From the NCBI RefSeq assembly GCF_030143255.1, contig NZ_JARJNR010000001.1, positions 865,346 to 929,345 of the forward strand: a stretch of 64,000 nt of DNA, given 5' to 3'. The position numbers and the translations under genes were made by a program. This stretch comes from Frigidibacter sp. SD6-1 (lineage in GTDB: Bacteria > Pseudomonadota > Alphaproteobacteria > Rhodobacterales > Rhodobacteraceae). The notes under the pieces are model-generated. The model was not told the DNA's origin, did not search any database, and saw nothing but the letters and a program-made list of their open reading frames with translations. This document shows positions 55,200 to 63,918 of the stretch, piece after piece. The stretch's first letter is position 1. Each line of letters starts with the position of its first letter.

Positions 55200-55754
55200 A
55201 TGGCCGTTTCCCCGCCCGTTTGCGATTTTGGCTGGAAAGCCCCGGATTTCACGCTGCCCGGCACCGATGGTTGCACCTGGTCGCTTGACCAGATCGCCGG
55301 GCCGAAGGGCACGCTGATCATGTTCATCTGCAACCATTGCCCCTATGTGCAGGCGGTGATGGACCGGATTGTGCACGATGCGGCGGCGCTGCAAGCCGAA
55401 GGGATCGGCGTCGCGGCGATCTCTTCCAACGATGCGACCGCCTACCCCGCCGACAGTTTCGCCAATATGGCGGCCGAGGCGCAGCGGCACGGCTTTTGCT
55501 TTCCCTATCTCTACGACGAAAGCCAGGCAGTGGCGCGGGCCTATGATGCCGCCTGCACGCCGGATTTCTTCGGCTTCAACAACCGGCTTGAACTTCAGTA
55601 CCGTGGCAGGCTCGATGCGTCGGGCCGTCAACCTGCGGGGCCGGAGGTGAAGCGCGAGCTGTATGAGGCAATGAGGCTGGTCGCCAGAACCGGCAAGGGA
55701 CCGGACGATCAGATTGCCTCACTCGGTTGTTCGATCAAATGGCGGGCTGCGTGA
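55200..55754 (+). CDS. Thioredoxin-fold (redoxin/AhpC-TSA type) protein
   Basis: The 184-residue protein reads APDFTLPGTDG then MFICNHCPYVQAVMDRIVHD, a thioredoxin-like fold with a CxxC-type site (CNHC) at about residues 43-46. This group of thioredoxin-family proteins is common in bacteria and of unclear reductant. No signal peptide is visible, so it is cytoplasmic. TGAGGAGA precedes the ATG. Its stop overlaps the gph start by GTGA. Confidence 0.85.
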   Translation: MAVSPPVCDFGWKAPDFTLPGTDGCTWSLDQIAGPKGTLIMFICNHCPYVQAVMDRIVHDAAALQAEGIGVAAISSNDATAYPADSFANMAAEAQRHGFCFPYLYDESQAVARAYDAACTPDFFGFNNRLELQYRGRLDASGRQPAGPEVKRELYEAMRLVARTGKGPDDQIASLGCSIKWRAA

Positions 55755-56413
55755 GCCCCCTGCCCGCCCTGATATTCGACCTCGACGGAACCCTGATCGA
55801 CAGCCTTCCGGATCTGGCTGCAGCGGTGAACCGATTGCTCGCCGCCGAGGGACAGGCGCCGATGGTGTGCGCCGAGGTCCAGTCCTATGTCGGCGATGGC
55901 GCGCCCATGCTGGTTCAACGGGTCATGGCGGCGCGCGGGCTGACGCCGGACCGTCACGCGGACCTGACAGCGCGTCTCGTCGCCGATTACAGCGCCCGCC
56001 CGGCCGAGCTGACGACCATCTATCCTTACGTTCTTGAAACGCTGACGATTCTGAGGCAGCGCGGCTATCCGCTCGGCCTCTGTACGAACAAGCCCGGCGC
56101 CGCCACGGGTGCGGTACTTTCCGCCCTCGGCCTCGCCCATCTCTTCGATGCGGTCATCTCGGGCGACAGCCTGCCGGAACGAAAGCCCCACCCTGCCCCG
56201 CTTCTGGCGGCGGTCGACAGGCTTGGCACGCCCGCAATCTTCGTCGGCGACAGCGAGGTCGATGCCCGCACTGCGGAAGCCGCCGGCCTGCCCTTCTTTC
56301 TTTTCACCCGAGGCTATCTGCGGGTTCCGCTGTCCGAGATCAGCGTCACGGCCACGTTCGCCGACTTCCGCGAGTTTCGGGAGCTTGTTGCGGGAATTTC
56401 CACAACTCCGTAA
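55751..56413 (+). CDS. gph: Phosphoglycolate phosphatase (HAD family)
   Basis: The 220-residue HAD phosphatase has motif I FDLDGTLIDS (catalytic Asp pair), motif II LCTNKPG, the lysine ERKPHP and motif III/IV VGDSEVDARTAEAAG. It clears 2-phosphoglycolate, which forms during DNA repair and, if a Calvin cycle is present, from Rubisco. The GTG at 55751 was chosen because it overlaps the previous stop; an in-frame ATG lies at 55727. No rubisco genes are in the window. Confidence 0.88.
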   Translation: MSPLPALIFDLDGTLIDSLPDLAAAVNRLLAAEGQAPMVCAEVQSYVGDGAPMLVQRVMAARGLTPDRHADLTARLVADYSARPAELTTIYPYVLETLTILRQRGYPLGLCTNKPGAATGAVLSALGLAHLFDAVISGDSLPERKPHPAPLLAAVDRLGTPAIFVGDSEVDARTAEAAGLPFFLFTRGYLRVPLSEISVTATFADFREFRELVAGISTTP

Positions 56414-56464
56414 CATCCTTCCGAAGATCGCCGGTTCTTCCGGAACGATTTACGCATTCAAATA

Positions 56465-56493
56465 TTGATATGTGTTTGACATGCGCCTATATG
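56465..56493 (+). promoter_or_regulatory. Predicted sigma-70-type promoter of the MBL-SulP unit
   Basis: TTGATA (56465-56470), a 17-base spacer and TATATG (56488-56493) make a good promoter just 26 bases ahead of the MBL start. The stretch AAATATTGATATGTG around the -35 box is AT-rich and could hold an operator. I looked for a BigR/SqrR-like dyad and did not find a clean one. Confidence 0.45.
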
Positions 56494-56519
56494 CGAAGCG
56501 TGGCAAGCAGGAGAGACCC

Positions 56520-57392
56520 ATGACATCGCTCACCAAACCCGAAGTGACCGGCTTTTTCGACGAGGCCACCAATACCGTCACCTTTCTGGTGAAGGACCCG
56601 GCGAGCAGTGCCTGCGCCATCGTCGATTCCGTCCTGGACTTCGATTATTCCTCGGGCCGGACCGACACGAAATCCGCCGACGCGGTCATCGCCTATGTGC
56701 AGGACAAGGGCCTTACGGTCGAGTGGATTCTGGAAACCCACGTCCATGCTGACCATCTGTCGGCCGCGCCCTATATCCAGCAAAGGATAGGTGGCAAGAT
56801 CGGCATCGGCGACCGGATCACCGTCGTGCAGAACACATTCGGCAAGATCTTCAACGAAGGGACCGAGTTCCAGCGCGACGGCAGCCAGTTCGACAAGCTG
56901 TTTCAGGAAGGCGACCGGTTCACCATCGGCGGGCTGACAGGCCATGTCCTGCATACGCCGGGCCACACGCCCGCCTGTCTGACCTATGTGGTGGGGGACG
57001 CCGCCTTCGTCGGCGATACGCTCTTCATGCCCGACTTCGGCACCGCGCGCTGCGATTTCCCTGGCGGTTCTGCCGAGACGCTCTATGCCTCGATCCAGAA
57101 GATCCTGACCCTGCCGGACGAGACCCGGATCTTCGTCGGCCATGACTACAAGGCGCCCGGGCGCGAGACCTACAGCTGGGAAACCACGGTCGCCGAACAG
57201 AAGGCCTGCAACGTCCATGTCGGCGGCCGCTCGCAGGAGGAATTCGTCGCGATGCGCGAGGCGCGCGACAAGACTTTGGCCATGCCGAAGCTCATCATCC
57301 CGTCGCTGCAAGTCAACATGCGCGCCGGGCAGATGCCGCCCGCCGACAAGGAGGGCAAGACCTTCCTCAAAGTGCCAGTGAACGGCCTCTGA
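56520..57392 (+). CDS. MBL-fold persulfide dioxygenase-like protein
   Basis: The 290-residue metallo-beta-lactamase-fold protein has THVHADHLSAAPYI, HTPGHTPACLTYVVGD, GDTLFMPDFGTARCDFPGG and a late GHDYK. This matches the persulfide dioxygenase/Blh group, which oxidises glutathione persulfide to sulfite with one Fe and O2. The ATG at 56520 has CAGGAGAG upstream. A SulP anion transporter follows after 27 bases, so the two may form a sulfide/persulfide detoxification unit that exports sulfite or sulfate (inference). Confidence 0.87.
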   Translation: MTSLTKPEVTGFFDEATNTVTFLVKDPASSACAIVDSVLDFDYSSGRTDTKSADAVIAYVQDKGLTVEWILETHVHADHLSAAPYIQQRIGGKIGIGDRITVVQNTFGKIFNEGTEFQRDGSQFDKLFQEGDRFTIGGLTGHVLHTPGHTPACLTYVVGDAAFVGDTLFMPDFGTARCDFPGGSAETLYASIQKILTLPDETRIFVGHDYKAPGRETYSWETTVAEQKACNVHVGGRSQEEFVAMREARDKTLAMPKLIIPSLQVNMRAGQMPPADKEGKTFLKVPVNGL

Positions 57393-57419
57393 CCGCGTCC
57401 GATCCGCCAGGAAAGCCCG

Positions 57420-59177
57420 ATGAAACGCTATTTCCCCATCCTGGAATGGGCGCCAGCCTATTCGCGCGCGACCTTCGCGGCCGACCTGATCGCCGCGTTG
57501 ATCGTGACAGTGATGCTGATCCCGCAGTCGCTGGCCTATGCGCTTCTGGCCGGGCTGCCGGCGGAGGTCGGGCTTTACGCCTCGATCGCGCCGCTGGTCC
57601 TTTATGCGCTCTTCGGCACCTCGCGGACGCTCGCTGTCGGGCCGGTCGCCGTCGCCTCGCTGATGACCGCGGCCGCTGCCGGGCAGATCGCGGCCTCGGG
57701 CAGCCCGGACTACCTGGCCGCAGCGGTCCTGCTGGCTTTTCTCTCCGGCGCGTTCCTTCTGGCGATGGGGCTTTTACGGCTGGGGCTTGTCGCGAATTTC
57801 CTGTCGCATCCGGTGATCACCGGCTTCGTCACCGCCTCGGGCCTTCTGATCGCAGCGAGCCAGTTGCGCCATATACTCGGCGTGAAGGGCGGCGGCCAGA
57901 CCCTGCCGGAAATCGCCGAAAGCCTCTGGCCCAACCTCGGGTCGATCAACCTCTCGACCGTGCTCCTCGGCCTTGCGGCGATGGCCGCGCTGGTGGCGGC
58001 GCGGCGCTGGCTGAAAGGATCGCTGATCGGCCTCGGCATGAGCGCCGGAACGGCAGGCACCCTCGCCCGCCTCGGCCCGATGATCGTGGTGATCGCCTCG
58101 ATCCTGGTGACAGTCCTCCTGAACCTGCCCGCCTCCGGCGTTGCCATCCTCGGCGAAGTGCCGCGCGGCCTGCCCGCCCCTGCCCTGCCCCGGCTGGATC
58201 CCGACCTGATCGCCCGGCTGGCGCTGCCCGCGCTTCTCATCTCGATCGTCGGCTATGTCGAGACGATCTCGGTCGCCCAGACGCTCGCCGCCAAGCGGCG
58301 CCAGCGCATAGATCCCGATCAGGAACTGGTGGCGCTCGGCGCCTCCAACCTCGGCGCGGCGCTGTCGGGCGGTTTCCCGGTGACGGGGGGCTTCGCGCGG
58401 TCGGTGGTCAATTTCGATGCAGGCGCCGAGACACCCGCCGCGGGCGCCATCACCGCGCTTTTCATGGCGCTCGCCACGCTTTTCCTCACCCCCGCGCTCT
58501 ACAACCTGCCGCAGGCGGTGCTCGCCGCCACGATCATCGTCGCGGTCCTGAGCCTCGTGGACCTCGGCGCCTTCCGCCGGATATGGACCTACTCACGCGC
58601 CGATGCGGCGGCGATGGCGGCCACAGTCCTTGTGACGCTCGGGAAAGGCGTCGAGATGGGCATCATCGCGGGCATAAGCCTGTCGCTCGCGCTCTACCTC
58701 CTGCGGACCTCGCGGCCGCATATGGCAGTCGTCGGACAGGTCGCGGGCACCGAACATTTCCGCAATGTGCTGCGCCATCATGTCGTGACGGTGCCCGGCA
58801 TCCTGTCGATCCGCGTCGACGAGAGCCTCTATTTCGCCAACACCCGCGCTTTGGAGGACCGGATCCTCGCCGAGGTCGCAGACCGGTCGGCGCTGAAACA
58901 TGTGATCCTCATGTGCCCTGCGGTGAATGATATCGACGCATCGGCGCTTGAAAGCCTCGAAGCGATCAATCACCGGCTGAAGGATGCGGGGGTCCTGTTT
59001 CACCTCACCGAGGTCAAAGGGCCGGTGATGGACCGGCTGGGCCGCAGCCTTTTCCTGCGCGACCTCTCCGGTCAGGTCTTCCTGTCGCAGATCGACGCAC
59101 TGCGGACGCTTGCCCCCGAAGAAACGCAAGCGGCGCTTTGCTGCCCGCGCGCAGATAGCCTCAAACGCGTCAGCTGA
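57420..59177 (+). CDS. SulP family anion transporter with STAS domain
   Basis: The 585-residue inner-membrane protein has about 12 helices with the SulP signature LIPQSLAYALLAGLPAEVGLY and PVTGGFARSVVNFDAG. A cytoplasmic STAS domain follows from about residue 455 (VDESLYFANTRALEDRIL, VNDIDASALESLEAINHRL). Family members move sulfate, bicarbonate or other anions. The preceding persulfide dioxygenase-like gene suggests a sulfur oxyanion, but bicarbonate is not excluded. Confidence 0.9.
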   Translation: MKRYFPILEWAPAYSRATFAADLIAALIVTVMLIPQSLAYALLAGLPAEVGLYASIAPLVLYALFGTSRTLAVGPVAVASLMTAAAAGQIAASGSPDYLAAAVLLAFLSGAFLLAMGLLRLGLVANFLSHPVITGFVTASGLLIAASQLRHILGVKGGGQTLPEIAESLWPNLGSINLSTVLLGLAAMAALVAARRWLKGSLIGLGMSAGTAGTLARLGPMIVVIASILVTVLLNLPASGVAILGEVPRGLPAPALPRLDPDLIARLALPALLISIVGYVETISVAQTLAAKRRQRIDPDQELVALGASNLGAALSGGFPVTGGFARSVVNFDAGAETPAAGAITALFMALATLFLTPALYNLPQAVLAATIIVAVLSLVDLGAFRRIWTYSRADAAAMAATVLVTLGKGVEMGIIAGISLSLALYLLRTSRPHMAVVGQVAGTEHFRNVLRHHVVTVPGILSIRVDESLYFANTRALEDRILAEVADRSALKHVILMCPAVNDIDASALESLEAINHRLKDAGVLFHLTEVKGPVMDRLGRSLFLRDLSGQVFLSQIDALRTLAPEETQAALCCPRADSLKRVS

Positions 59178-59194
59178 CCACGCGCACCGCTTCA

Positions 59195-59265
59195 CCGGAT
59201 TTCGATCCGAAATCCGGGCCGGAACCTTCCAAAGGTTCCGGTCCGAAATCTTTTGAAGATTTCGG
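59195..59265. repeat. Three tandem 10-bp-stem palindromes (family B, copy 3)
   Basis: Three perfect hairpins, each with a 10-bp stem and a 3-base loop, stand in a row: CCGGATTTCG at 59195, CCGGAACCTT at 59219 and CCGAAATCTT at 59243, ending at 59265. They fill the gap between the convergent SulP and oxidoreductase genes. Confidence 0.75.
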
Positions 59266-59291
59266 CACCTCGCCGGAACGGGCGTCGGCCG

Positions 59292-60470
59292 TCAGACGAT
59301 GGCCCTTTCCAGGAACGGCCGCCCCGCGATGATCCGGTCCGGCCCGAGCGGCGAAAGATCGAGCGTCTGCCAGCGGCCTGTCAGGATCAGTTCGGCCATG
59401 CCGCGCCCGACGGCGGGCGCCTGTTGCAGCCCGTGACCGGAAAAGCCCGAGGCGATGTAGAAATTCTCTGTCCCCGGCCAGAGGCCAAGCACCGCGTTCT
59501 GGTCGAGCCGGTTGTAGTCGTAATGCCCGACCCAGAGCCGCGCGACCTTCACCGCGTCGAACCCCTCGCTGCGTTCGTAGAGCCGCGGCCAGATCAGATC
59601 CTCGAACTGCGAGTGGTCTGGCTCCCAGTCGTCGGGGTCGCAGGGGCCGTCATCCTCGGGCACCGTTGCGGTGATCCATTGGCCATGTTCGGGGCGCAGA
59701 TAGATGCCGGAATGATCGATGATCAGCGGCGCCTCCGGGTGGCGGGCATTCGGCGCGTCGATGACGAAGACCGTGCGTTTGCGCGGCTCGACCGGCAGGT
59801 CCAGCCCGGCCTGCGCGCAGACCCTGCCCGACGCGGTGCCCGCGGCATTGACGAACAAGCCGCAACAGATTGTTTCGCCACTCTGAAGAGTGACCGACTC
59901 CACGCCCCCGCCCTTGAGATTCACCCCCGTCACGCGGCCCTGACGATATTCCACTCCTCGGGCGCGACTGGCGTTCCGGAAACCGTGCAAAAGGCCCATA
60001 TTGTCGAACCAGCCTTCGTCGCGCGGCCCGAAACTGCCCGCGACGAGGTCCTCCACCTTCATCCATGGCCAGCGTGCCGCCAGATCGTCCGGCCCCAATA
60101 TTTCGGTCGATGCGCCGAGGGATCGTTGCATCACGGCCAGTTCCTGCATGACCGTCTTGCCGCTTTCCGACGCGGTCAGGAACAAATAACCGTTTTCTTT
60201 CAAGCCCAAGGACGGAACCTCGCCCTCTGGCCCGATCCGTTCGGCGAAATTGCGAATGAAATCGACGCCGAAGCGCGAAATCCCGACATTCACCGGGTTC
60301 GAGAACTGGCTGCGGACCGAGGCGACAGACAGGGCGGTCGCGGAGCGGGCATAGGTCGGGTCGGGCTCGACCACCAGAATGCGCAAGGCGGGCGCCATGC
60401 CTGCAAGCCACCAGGCGATCGAGGCCCCGGTGACCGCACCGCCCGCGATCACCACATCATATTTTTCCAT
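59292..60470 (-). CDS. FAD-dependent oxidoreductase (DAO family)
   Basis: The 392-residue flavoprotein of the D-amino-acid/sarcosine oxidase class has the dinucleotide motif VVIAGGAVTGASIAWWL at the N-terminus and a C-terminal FAD motif YIASGFSGHGLQQAP. Inner segments such as ATALSVASVRSQFSNP and LVVEPDPTYARS fit the DAO family. It oxidises an amine or amino acid, with O2 or a quinone as acceptor. Substrate unknown. It is divergent from the LuxR gene; the 193-base gap holds the palindrome GATACGTATC at 60496-60505. Confidence 0.88.
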   Translation of the reverse strand: MEKYDVVIAGGAVTGASIAWWLAGMAPALRILVVEPDPTYARSATALSVASVRSQFSNPVNVGISRFGVDFIRNFAERIGPEGEVPSLGLKENGYLFLTASESGKTVMQELAVMQRSLGASTEILGPDDLAARWPWMKVEDLVAGSFGPRDEGWFDNMGLLHGFRNASRARGVEYRQGRVTGVNLKGGGVESVTLQSGETICCGLFVNAAGTASGRVCAQAGLDLPVEPRKRTVFVIDAPNARHPEAPLIIDHSGIYLRPEHGQWITATVPEDDGPCDPDDWEPDHSQFEDLIWPRLYERSEGFDAVKVARLWVGHYDYNRLDQNAVLGLWPGTENFYIASGFSGHGLQQAPAVGRGMAELILTGRWQTLDLSPLGPDRIIAGRPFLERAIV

Positions 60471-60663
60471 GGCCCCCCCAAGATTCCGTGCGCGCGATAC
60501 GTATCATGTCGGGATGTGGAAGAAAGGCCCTGCACTCGACAAAGGCGACAAATCGTGGCAGGGAACAAGCGGGGATAGATGACAGGAAGTTCTATGGACT
60601 TTACTGCTTGCAGCCGCGCTGACTGGCGCGTTCTGTCAACGGGGATACGGGGAGAGGCCTGCG

Positions 60664-61455
60664 GTGTCTAATCACGCCTTCCCGACGACCGATTCTGGCA
60701 TCCAGTATCTCGACCAGGTGCTGCGCGCGACCACGATCGAAGAGATCTGGGCGCTGCATTGCGAGAAGATGGCGAGCTATGGCTTCGACCGGCTGCTCTA
60801 TGCCTTCACTCGGTTCAAGACGCAGAATTCGATCGGCAATGTCGACGATTCACTGATCCTGACCAATCATACGGCGGATTATGTGAAGGAATTCGTGCAT
60901 GGCGGCCTCTACAAATCTGCGCCGATGGTGAAATGGGTGGCCGATCACGTCGGCGCGCAATCCTGGTCGCTGATGCATGAACGCATCCGCAACGCTAATC
61001 TCAGCGCGGAAGAGCGCCGTGTCCTCGACCTCAACCGCCGCTTCGAGGTTCTGGCGGGCTATTCCATTGGCTTCCGCGAAGTGTCTGTGCGCGCCAAGGG
61101 CGGGATCGGGCTCTGCGCCAGACGCGGGCTCACCCAAAGCGACGTTGAACGGATCTGGGCCGAGCACGGCCGCGAGATCACGGTTCTGAACAATGTCTGC
61201 CACCTGCGCATCTCTGCCCTGCCCTATGTCAGCCGCAAGACGCTGACCGCGCGCCAGCGCGAGGCGCTGGAATGGGTGGGCGACGGCAAGACGACGCAGG
61301 ATATTGCGCTGATCATGGGGCTGACGCCTGCAACTATTGAAAAGCACTTGCGGCTGGCGCGCGAGGTGCTGGAGGTCGAGACCACGGCCCAGGCCGTTCT
61401 CATGGCCTCGTTCCGCAACCAGATTTTCCTTGTGCCGGAGCTGCGCATCGCGTGA
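60664..61455 (+). CDS. LuxR family regulator with autoinducer-binding-like domain
   Basis: The 263-residue protein has an N-terminal region like the acyl-homoserine lactone domain (about residues 20-170, YGFDRLLYAF) and a C-terminal LuxR helix-turn-helix (LTARQREALEWVGDGKTTQDIA, TPATIEKHLRLAREVL). The usual Asp-Pro of the ligand pocket reads YKSAPMVKW here, so the Asp that contacts the lactone amide appears missing. No LuxI-type synthase is in the window; it is a solo regulator here. The GTG start has GGAGAGG upstream. Confidence 0.87.
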   Translation: MSNHAFPTTDSGIQYLDQVLRATTIEEIWALHCEKMASYGFDRLLYAFTRFKTQNSIGNVDDSLILTNHTADYVKEFVHGGLYKSAPMVKWVADHVGAQSWSLMHERIRNANLSAEERRVLDLNRRFEVLAGYSIGFREVSVRAKGGIGLCARRGLTQSDVERIWAEHGREITVLNNVCHLRISALPYVSRKTLTARQREALEWVGDGKTTQDIALIMGLTPATIEKHLRLAREVLEVETTAQAVLMASFRNQIFLVPELRIA

Positions 61456-61740
61456 GCGGCCAAGAATTTGATCAACGGTAAGGATTTCCTGACTACCGTT
61501 ACGCCGCGTCAAATGTCATCAATACCCTCGTTCCGTGAGTGGTGGCGAAAGCCAGGAACGCTGATCCGGATGCCTCGTATTATCGGGGGGGAGGGGTCAA
61601 GCCGGGAAACCGGTACGGGCCTGTCGGGGGTATTTCCGCCCCGGCAGGTTCCCGTCAAAGTCGCGCCCTGTCCTCATCCCCAACAGGTGCGGCGCGCTTG
61701 AAGGCGGTGCAGCCCTTCCCCGGCGGCACCGCCATTCTTT

Positions 61741-61786
61741 TTTGTCACACGATCCGAAACCTGTTTGTCACACGATCCGAAACCTG
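61741..61786. repeat. Exact tandem duplication of 23 bases
   Basis: Two head-to-tail copies of a 23-base unit with core TGTCACACGATCCGAAACC occupy 61741-61763 and 61764-61786 with no mismatch. The period is close to two helical turns. It is outside any convincing gene and could be a protein-binding array or a recent slippage duplication. Confidence 0.7.
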
Positions 61787-61827
61787 ACGGAGCCGCGCTT
61801 TCGTCGGGAGGGGCGCAATGAGGCGCC

Positions 61828-61875
61828 AACGATTTCTTGAAAAGAAATCGTTCCGGAAACTTTGAAAGTTTCCGG
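61828..61875. repeat. Two tandem palindromes (family B, copy 4)
   Basis: AACGATTTCTT-GAA-AAGAAATCGTT (61828-61852) is followed directly by CCGGAAACTT-TGA-AAGTTTCCGG (61853-61875). Stems are 11 and 10 bp, perfect, with 3-base loops. GGCGCC occurs on both flanks. Confidence 0.75.
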
Positions 61876-61956
61876 CGCCGCTGCACGTCGGGTCCGCCCG
61901 GACTCCGCAATGCGCGAATCCCTACAGGGACTTGCGGCCGGGTCGCGCTCAATGGG

Positions 61957-61984
61957 AAAGGGCGCCGGTTTCCCGACGCCCTTT
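61957..61984 (-). terminator. Terminator hairpin of the rpsB-tsf operon
   Basis: A 12-bp stem (AAAGGGCGTCGG on the minus strand, one G-T pair) closes over a GAAA tetraloop, 20 bases after the tsf stop. A short U run is missing but stability should be high. Confidence 0.6.
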
Positions 61985-62003
61985 CGATTCGACTGGCTGG
62001 ACC

Positions 62004-62903
62004 TCAGGCGCCCTGAAGGGTCTTGGCGACCTCGGCGGCGAAATCCTCTTCCTTCTTCTCGACACCCTCGCCGACCGCGACGCGCGCGAAGGACAGGATC
62101 TCGACGCCCGCTTCCTTCGCCGCCTGCTCGACGGTGATGTCGGGGTTCATCACGAACTTCTGGCCCAGAAGCGTGACTTCTTCGAGGAACTTCTTCATCC
62201 GGCCCGGGATGATGTTGTTCTGGATCACCGCTTCGGGCTTCGGCTTGGCCGAGGAGGCGTTTTCTTCCAGCGCCTTCTGGGTCTGGACGGTGCGCTCGCG
62301 CTCAACGATCGCCGGGTCGAGCGAGGCTTCCGACAGCGCCATCGGGGCCGAGGCCGCGATATGCATGGCAAGCTGCTTGCCGATACCGTTGTCGGTGCCC
62401 TTCAGACCGACGAGAACGCCGATCTTGCCAAGCCCTTCGGTGACGGAATTGTGGACATAGGACACGACCACATCACCCGAGACCGAGGCCATGCGCCGCA
62501 GGGTCATGTTCTCGCCGATCTTGGCGATCGCGTCGGTCAGCACGGCCTCGACCGCCTTGCCGTTGAGGCTCGCGGCCTTCAGCGCCTCGACGTCGGAGAC
62601 GCCGAGCGCGACCTGGGCGAAGCTCTTCACCATGCCCTGGAATTCCTCGTTCTTACCGACGAAGTCGGTTTCCGAGTTCACCTCGACGGCGACGCCCTTG
62701 CCGCCCTCTATGGCGACGCCGACAAGGCCCTCGGCCGCAACGCGGTCGGCCTTCTTGGCGGCTTTCGCAAGGCCCTTGGTGCGCAGCCAGTCGATGGCCG
62801 CTTCCATGTTGCCGTCGGTTTCGGTCAGCGCCTTCTTGGCGTCCATCATGCCCGCGCCGGTCGTGTCGCGCAGTTCCTTCACCATGCTCGCGGTGATCGT
62901 CAT
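62004..62903 (-). CDS. tsf: Translation elongation factor Ts
   Basis: The 299-residue factor exchanges GDP for GTP on EF-Tu. It has the N-terminal UBA-like motif [22 protein letters not shown] and the core [18 protein letters not shown] with the TDFV signature. The C-terminal part has [27 protein letters not shown] precedes the ATG. It follows rpsB on the same strand after 97 bases. Confidence 0.97.
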   Translation of the reverse strand: MTITASMVKELRDTTGAGMMDAKKALTETDGNMEAAIDWLRTKGLAKAAKKADRVAAEGLVGVAIEGGKGVAVEVNSETDFVGKNEEFQGMVKSFAQVALGVSDVEALKAASLNGKAVEAVLTDAIAKIGENMTLRRMASVSGDVVVSYVHNSVTEGLGKIGVLVGLKGTDNGIGKQLAMHIAASAPMALSEASLDPAIVERERTVQTQKALEENASSAKPKPEAVIQNNIIPGRMKKFLEEVTLLGQKFVMNPDITVEQAAKEAGVEILSFARVAVGEGVEKKEEDFAAEVAKTLQGA

Positions 62904-62936
62904 GACCGCTCTCCTTCAATGTTCATGAACGGGACG

Positions 62937-62991
62937 GGGCGGGGAATATCCCCGCCCGCTGAATTTATTGTGACAGGGGGCAGCCCCCCTG
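62937..62991 (-). promoter_or_regulatory. Two hairpins in the rpsB-tsf gap
   Basis: After the rpsB stop, CAGGGGG-GCTG-CCCCCTG (62974-62991) is followed by GGGCGGGGA-TAT-TCCCCGCCC (62937-62957). The gap may act as an attenuator or RNA-processing site, with GGGGATATT resembling the family A tail. Confidence 0.45.
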
Positions 62992-63000
62992 CCCCGCGCC

Positions 63001-63765
63001 TCAGGCCTCGGCGCCCGCGTCGATCTCTTCGACCGGGGCTTCGGCCAGCGCGCCGAGGTCGACGCCCGCCGCACCCATCTGGGCCGACATGCCGTCGAGC
63101 GCCGCACGGCTGACGAGGTCGCAGTAAAGCGCGATGGCGCGGGCCGCGTCGTCGTTGCCGGGGATGACATAGTCAACGCCCTTGGGCGAGCAGTTGGTGT
63201 CGACCACGGCGACGACCGGGATGCCGAGCTTGTTGGCTTCGAGAACCGCGAGGTCTTCCTTGTTCACGTCGATGACGAAAAGAAGATCGGGAACGCCGCC
63301 CATCTCGCGGATACCGCCGAGCGAGGCCTGAAGTTTCGCCTGCTCGCGCTCCATGCCCAGACGTTCCTTCTTGGTCAGGCCCTCGGCGCCCGAGGCCATG
63401 ATCTCGTCGATCTGCTTCAGCCGCGCGATCGACTGGGAGACGGTCTTCCAGTTGGTCAGCGTGCCGCCGAGCCAGCGGTGGTTCATGTAGTACTGCGCGC
63501 ATTTCTCGGCGGCTTCGGCGACGGCCTTCGAGGCCTGGCGCTTGGTGCCGACGAAGAGGATGCGGCCGCCCTTGGCGACGGTTTCGCGCACGACATTGAG
63601 CGCGGCGTCCAGCATGGGCACAGTCTGCGTCAGGTCGATGATATGGATGCCGTTCCGGTCGCCGTAGATGTATTCGCCCATCCGCGGGTTCCAGCGCTGG
63701 GTCTGGTGGCCGTAGTGAACGCCCGCTTCAAGAAGCTGGCGCATGGAAAACTCAGGAAGCCCCAT
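63001..63765 (-). CDS. rpsB: 30S ribosomal protein S2
   Basis: The 254-residue protein of the small ribosomal subunit has the signature blocks [32 protein letters not shown] and [13 protein letters not shown], then [19 protein letters not shown]. It is the first gene of the rpsB-tsf operon under the promoter at 63890-63918. A C-terminal Ala/Glu-rich tail is usual in alphaproteobacteria. Confidence 0.97.
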   Translation of the reverse strand: MGLPEFSMRQLLEAGVHYGHQTQRWNPRMGEYIYGDRNGIHIIDLTQTVPMLDAALNVVRETVAKGGRILFVGTKRQASKAVAEAAEKCAQYYMNHRWLGGTLTNWKTVSQSIARLKQIDEIMASGAEGLTKKERLGMEREQAKLQASLGGIREMGGVPDLLFVIDVNKEDLAVLEANKLGIPVVAVVDTNCSPKGVDYVIPGNDDAARAIALYCDLVSRAALDGMSAQMGAAGVDLGALAEAPVEEIDAGAEA

Positions 63766-63807
63766 GGCTATATCCTTTCCGGTTTGTGCCTGAGCGGAGT
63801 GATCTTA

Positions 63808-63826
63808 CCCCGGACATGATCCGGGG
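63808..63826. repeat. Short palindrome (family C) in the rpsB leader
   Basis: CCCCGGA-CATGA-TCCGGGG, the same type as at 26506-26526. It lies in the 5' leader of rpsB (about 60 bases downstream of the promoter) and would fold in the mRNA, where it may influence expression. Confidence 0.5.
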
Positions 63827-63889
63827 CAACCGGTGGACCGACAGGGATTTCTCCCCCGCAAGCCCGCACTCCGCCTGTGAAGTGGCGCG

Positions 63890-63918
63890 CGTATAGAAGC
63901 TTTTCGCGGTGGGTGCAA
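63890..63918 (-). promoter_or_regulatory. Predicted rpsB promoter
   Basis: On the minus strand TTGCAC (63913-63918), a 17-base spacer and TATACG (63890-63895) match the sigma-70 consensus well and give a leader of about 120 bases. From 63919 to the window edge no gene is seen. Confidence 0.65.

Larger units (their letters stand above)
61456..61956. other. Gene-poor intergenic region between luxR and tsf
   Basis: About 500 bases have no gene that I can support; the few open frames look like chance. The region holds a long imperfect hairpin around 61625-61650 (CCTGTCGGGG with CCCCGGCAGG, one G-T pair), a tandem repeat (61741-61786) and a palindrome pair (61828-61875). Confidence 0.55.

Noticed and set aside
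56440..56500. BigR/SqrR-type operator ahead of the MBL gene
   Set aside because: The region is AT-rich but I could not find a symmetric dyad of the expected spacing.
61674..61952. Minus-strand frame across the 23-base tandem repeat
   Set aside because: It has no ribosome site, the repeat is translated in two different frames, and the composition does not look like a gene.
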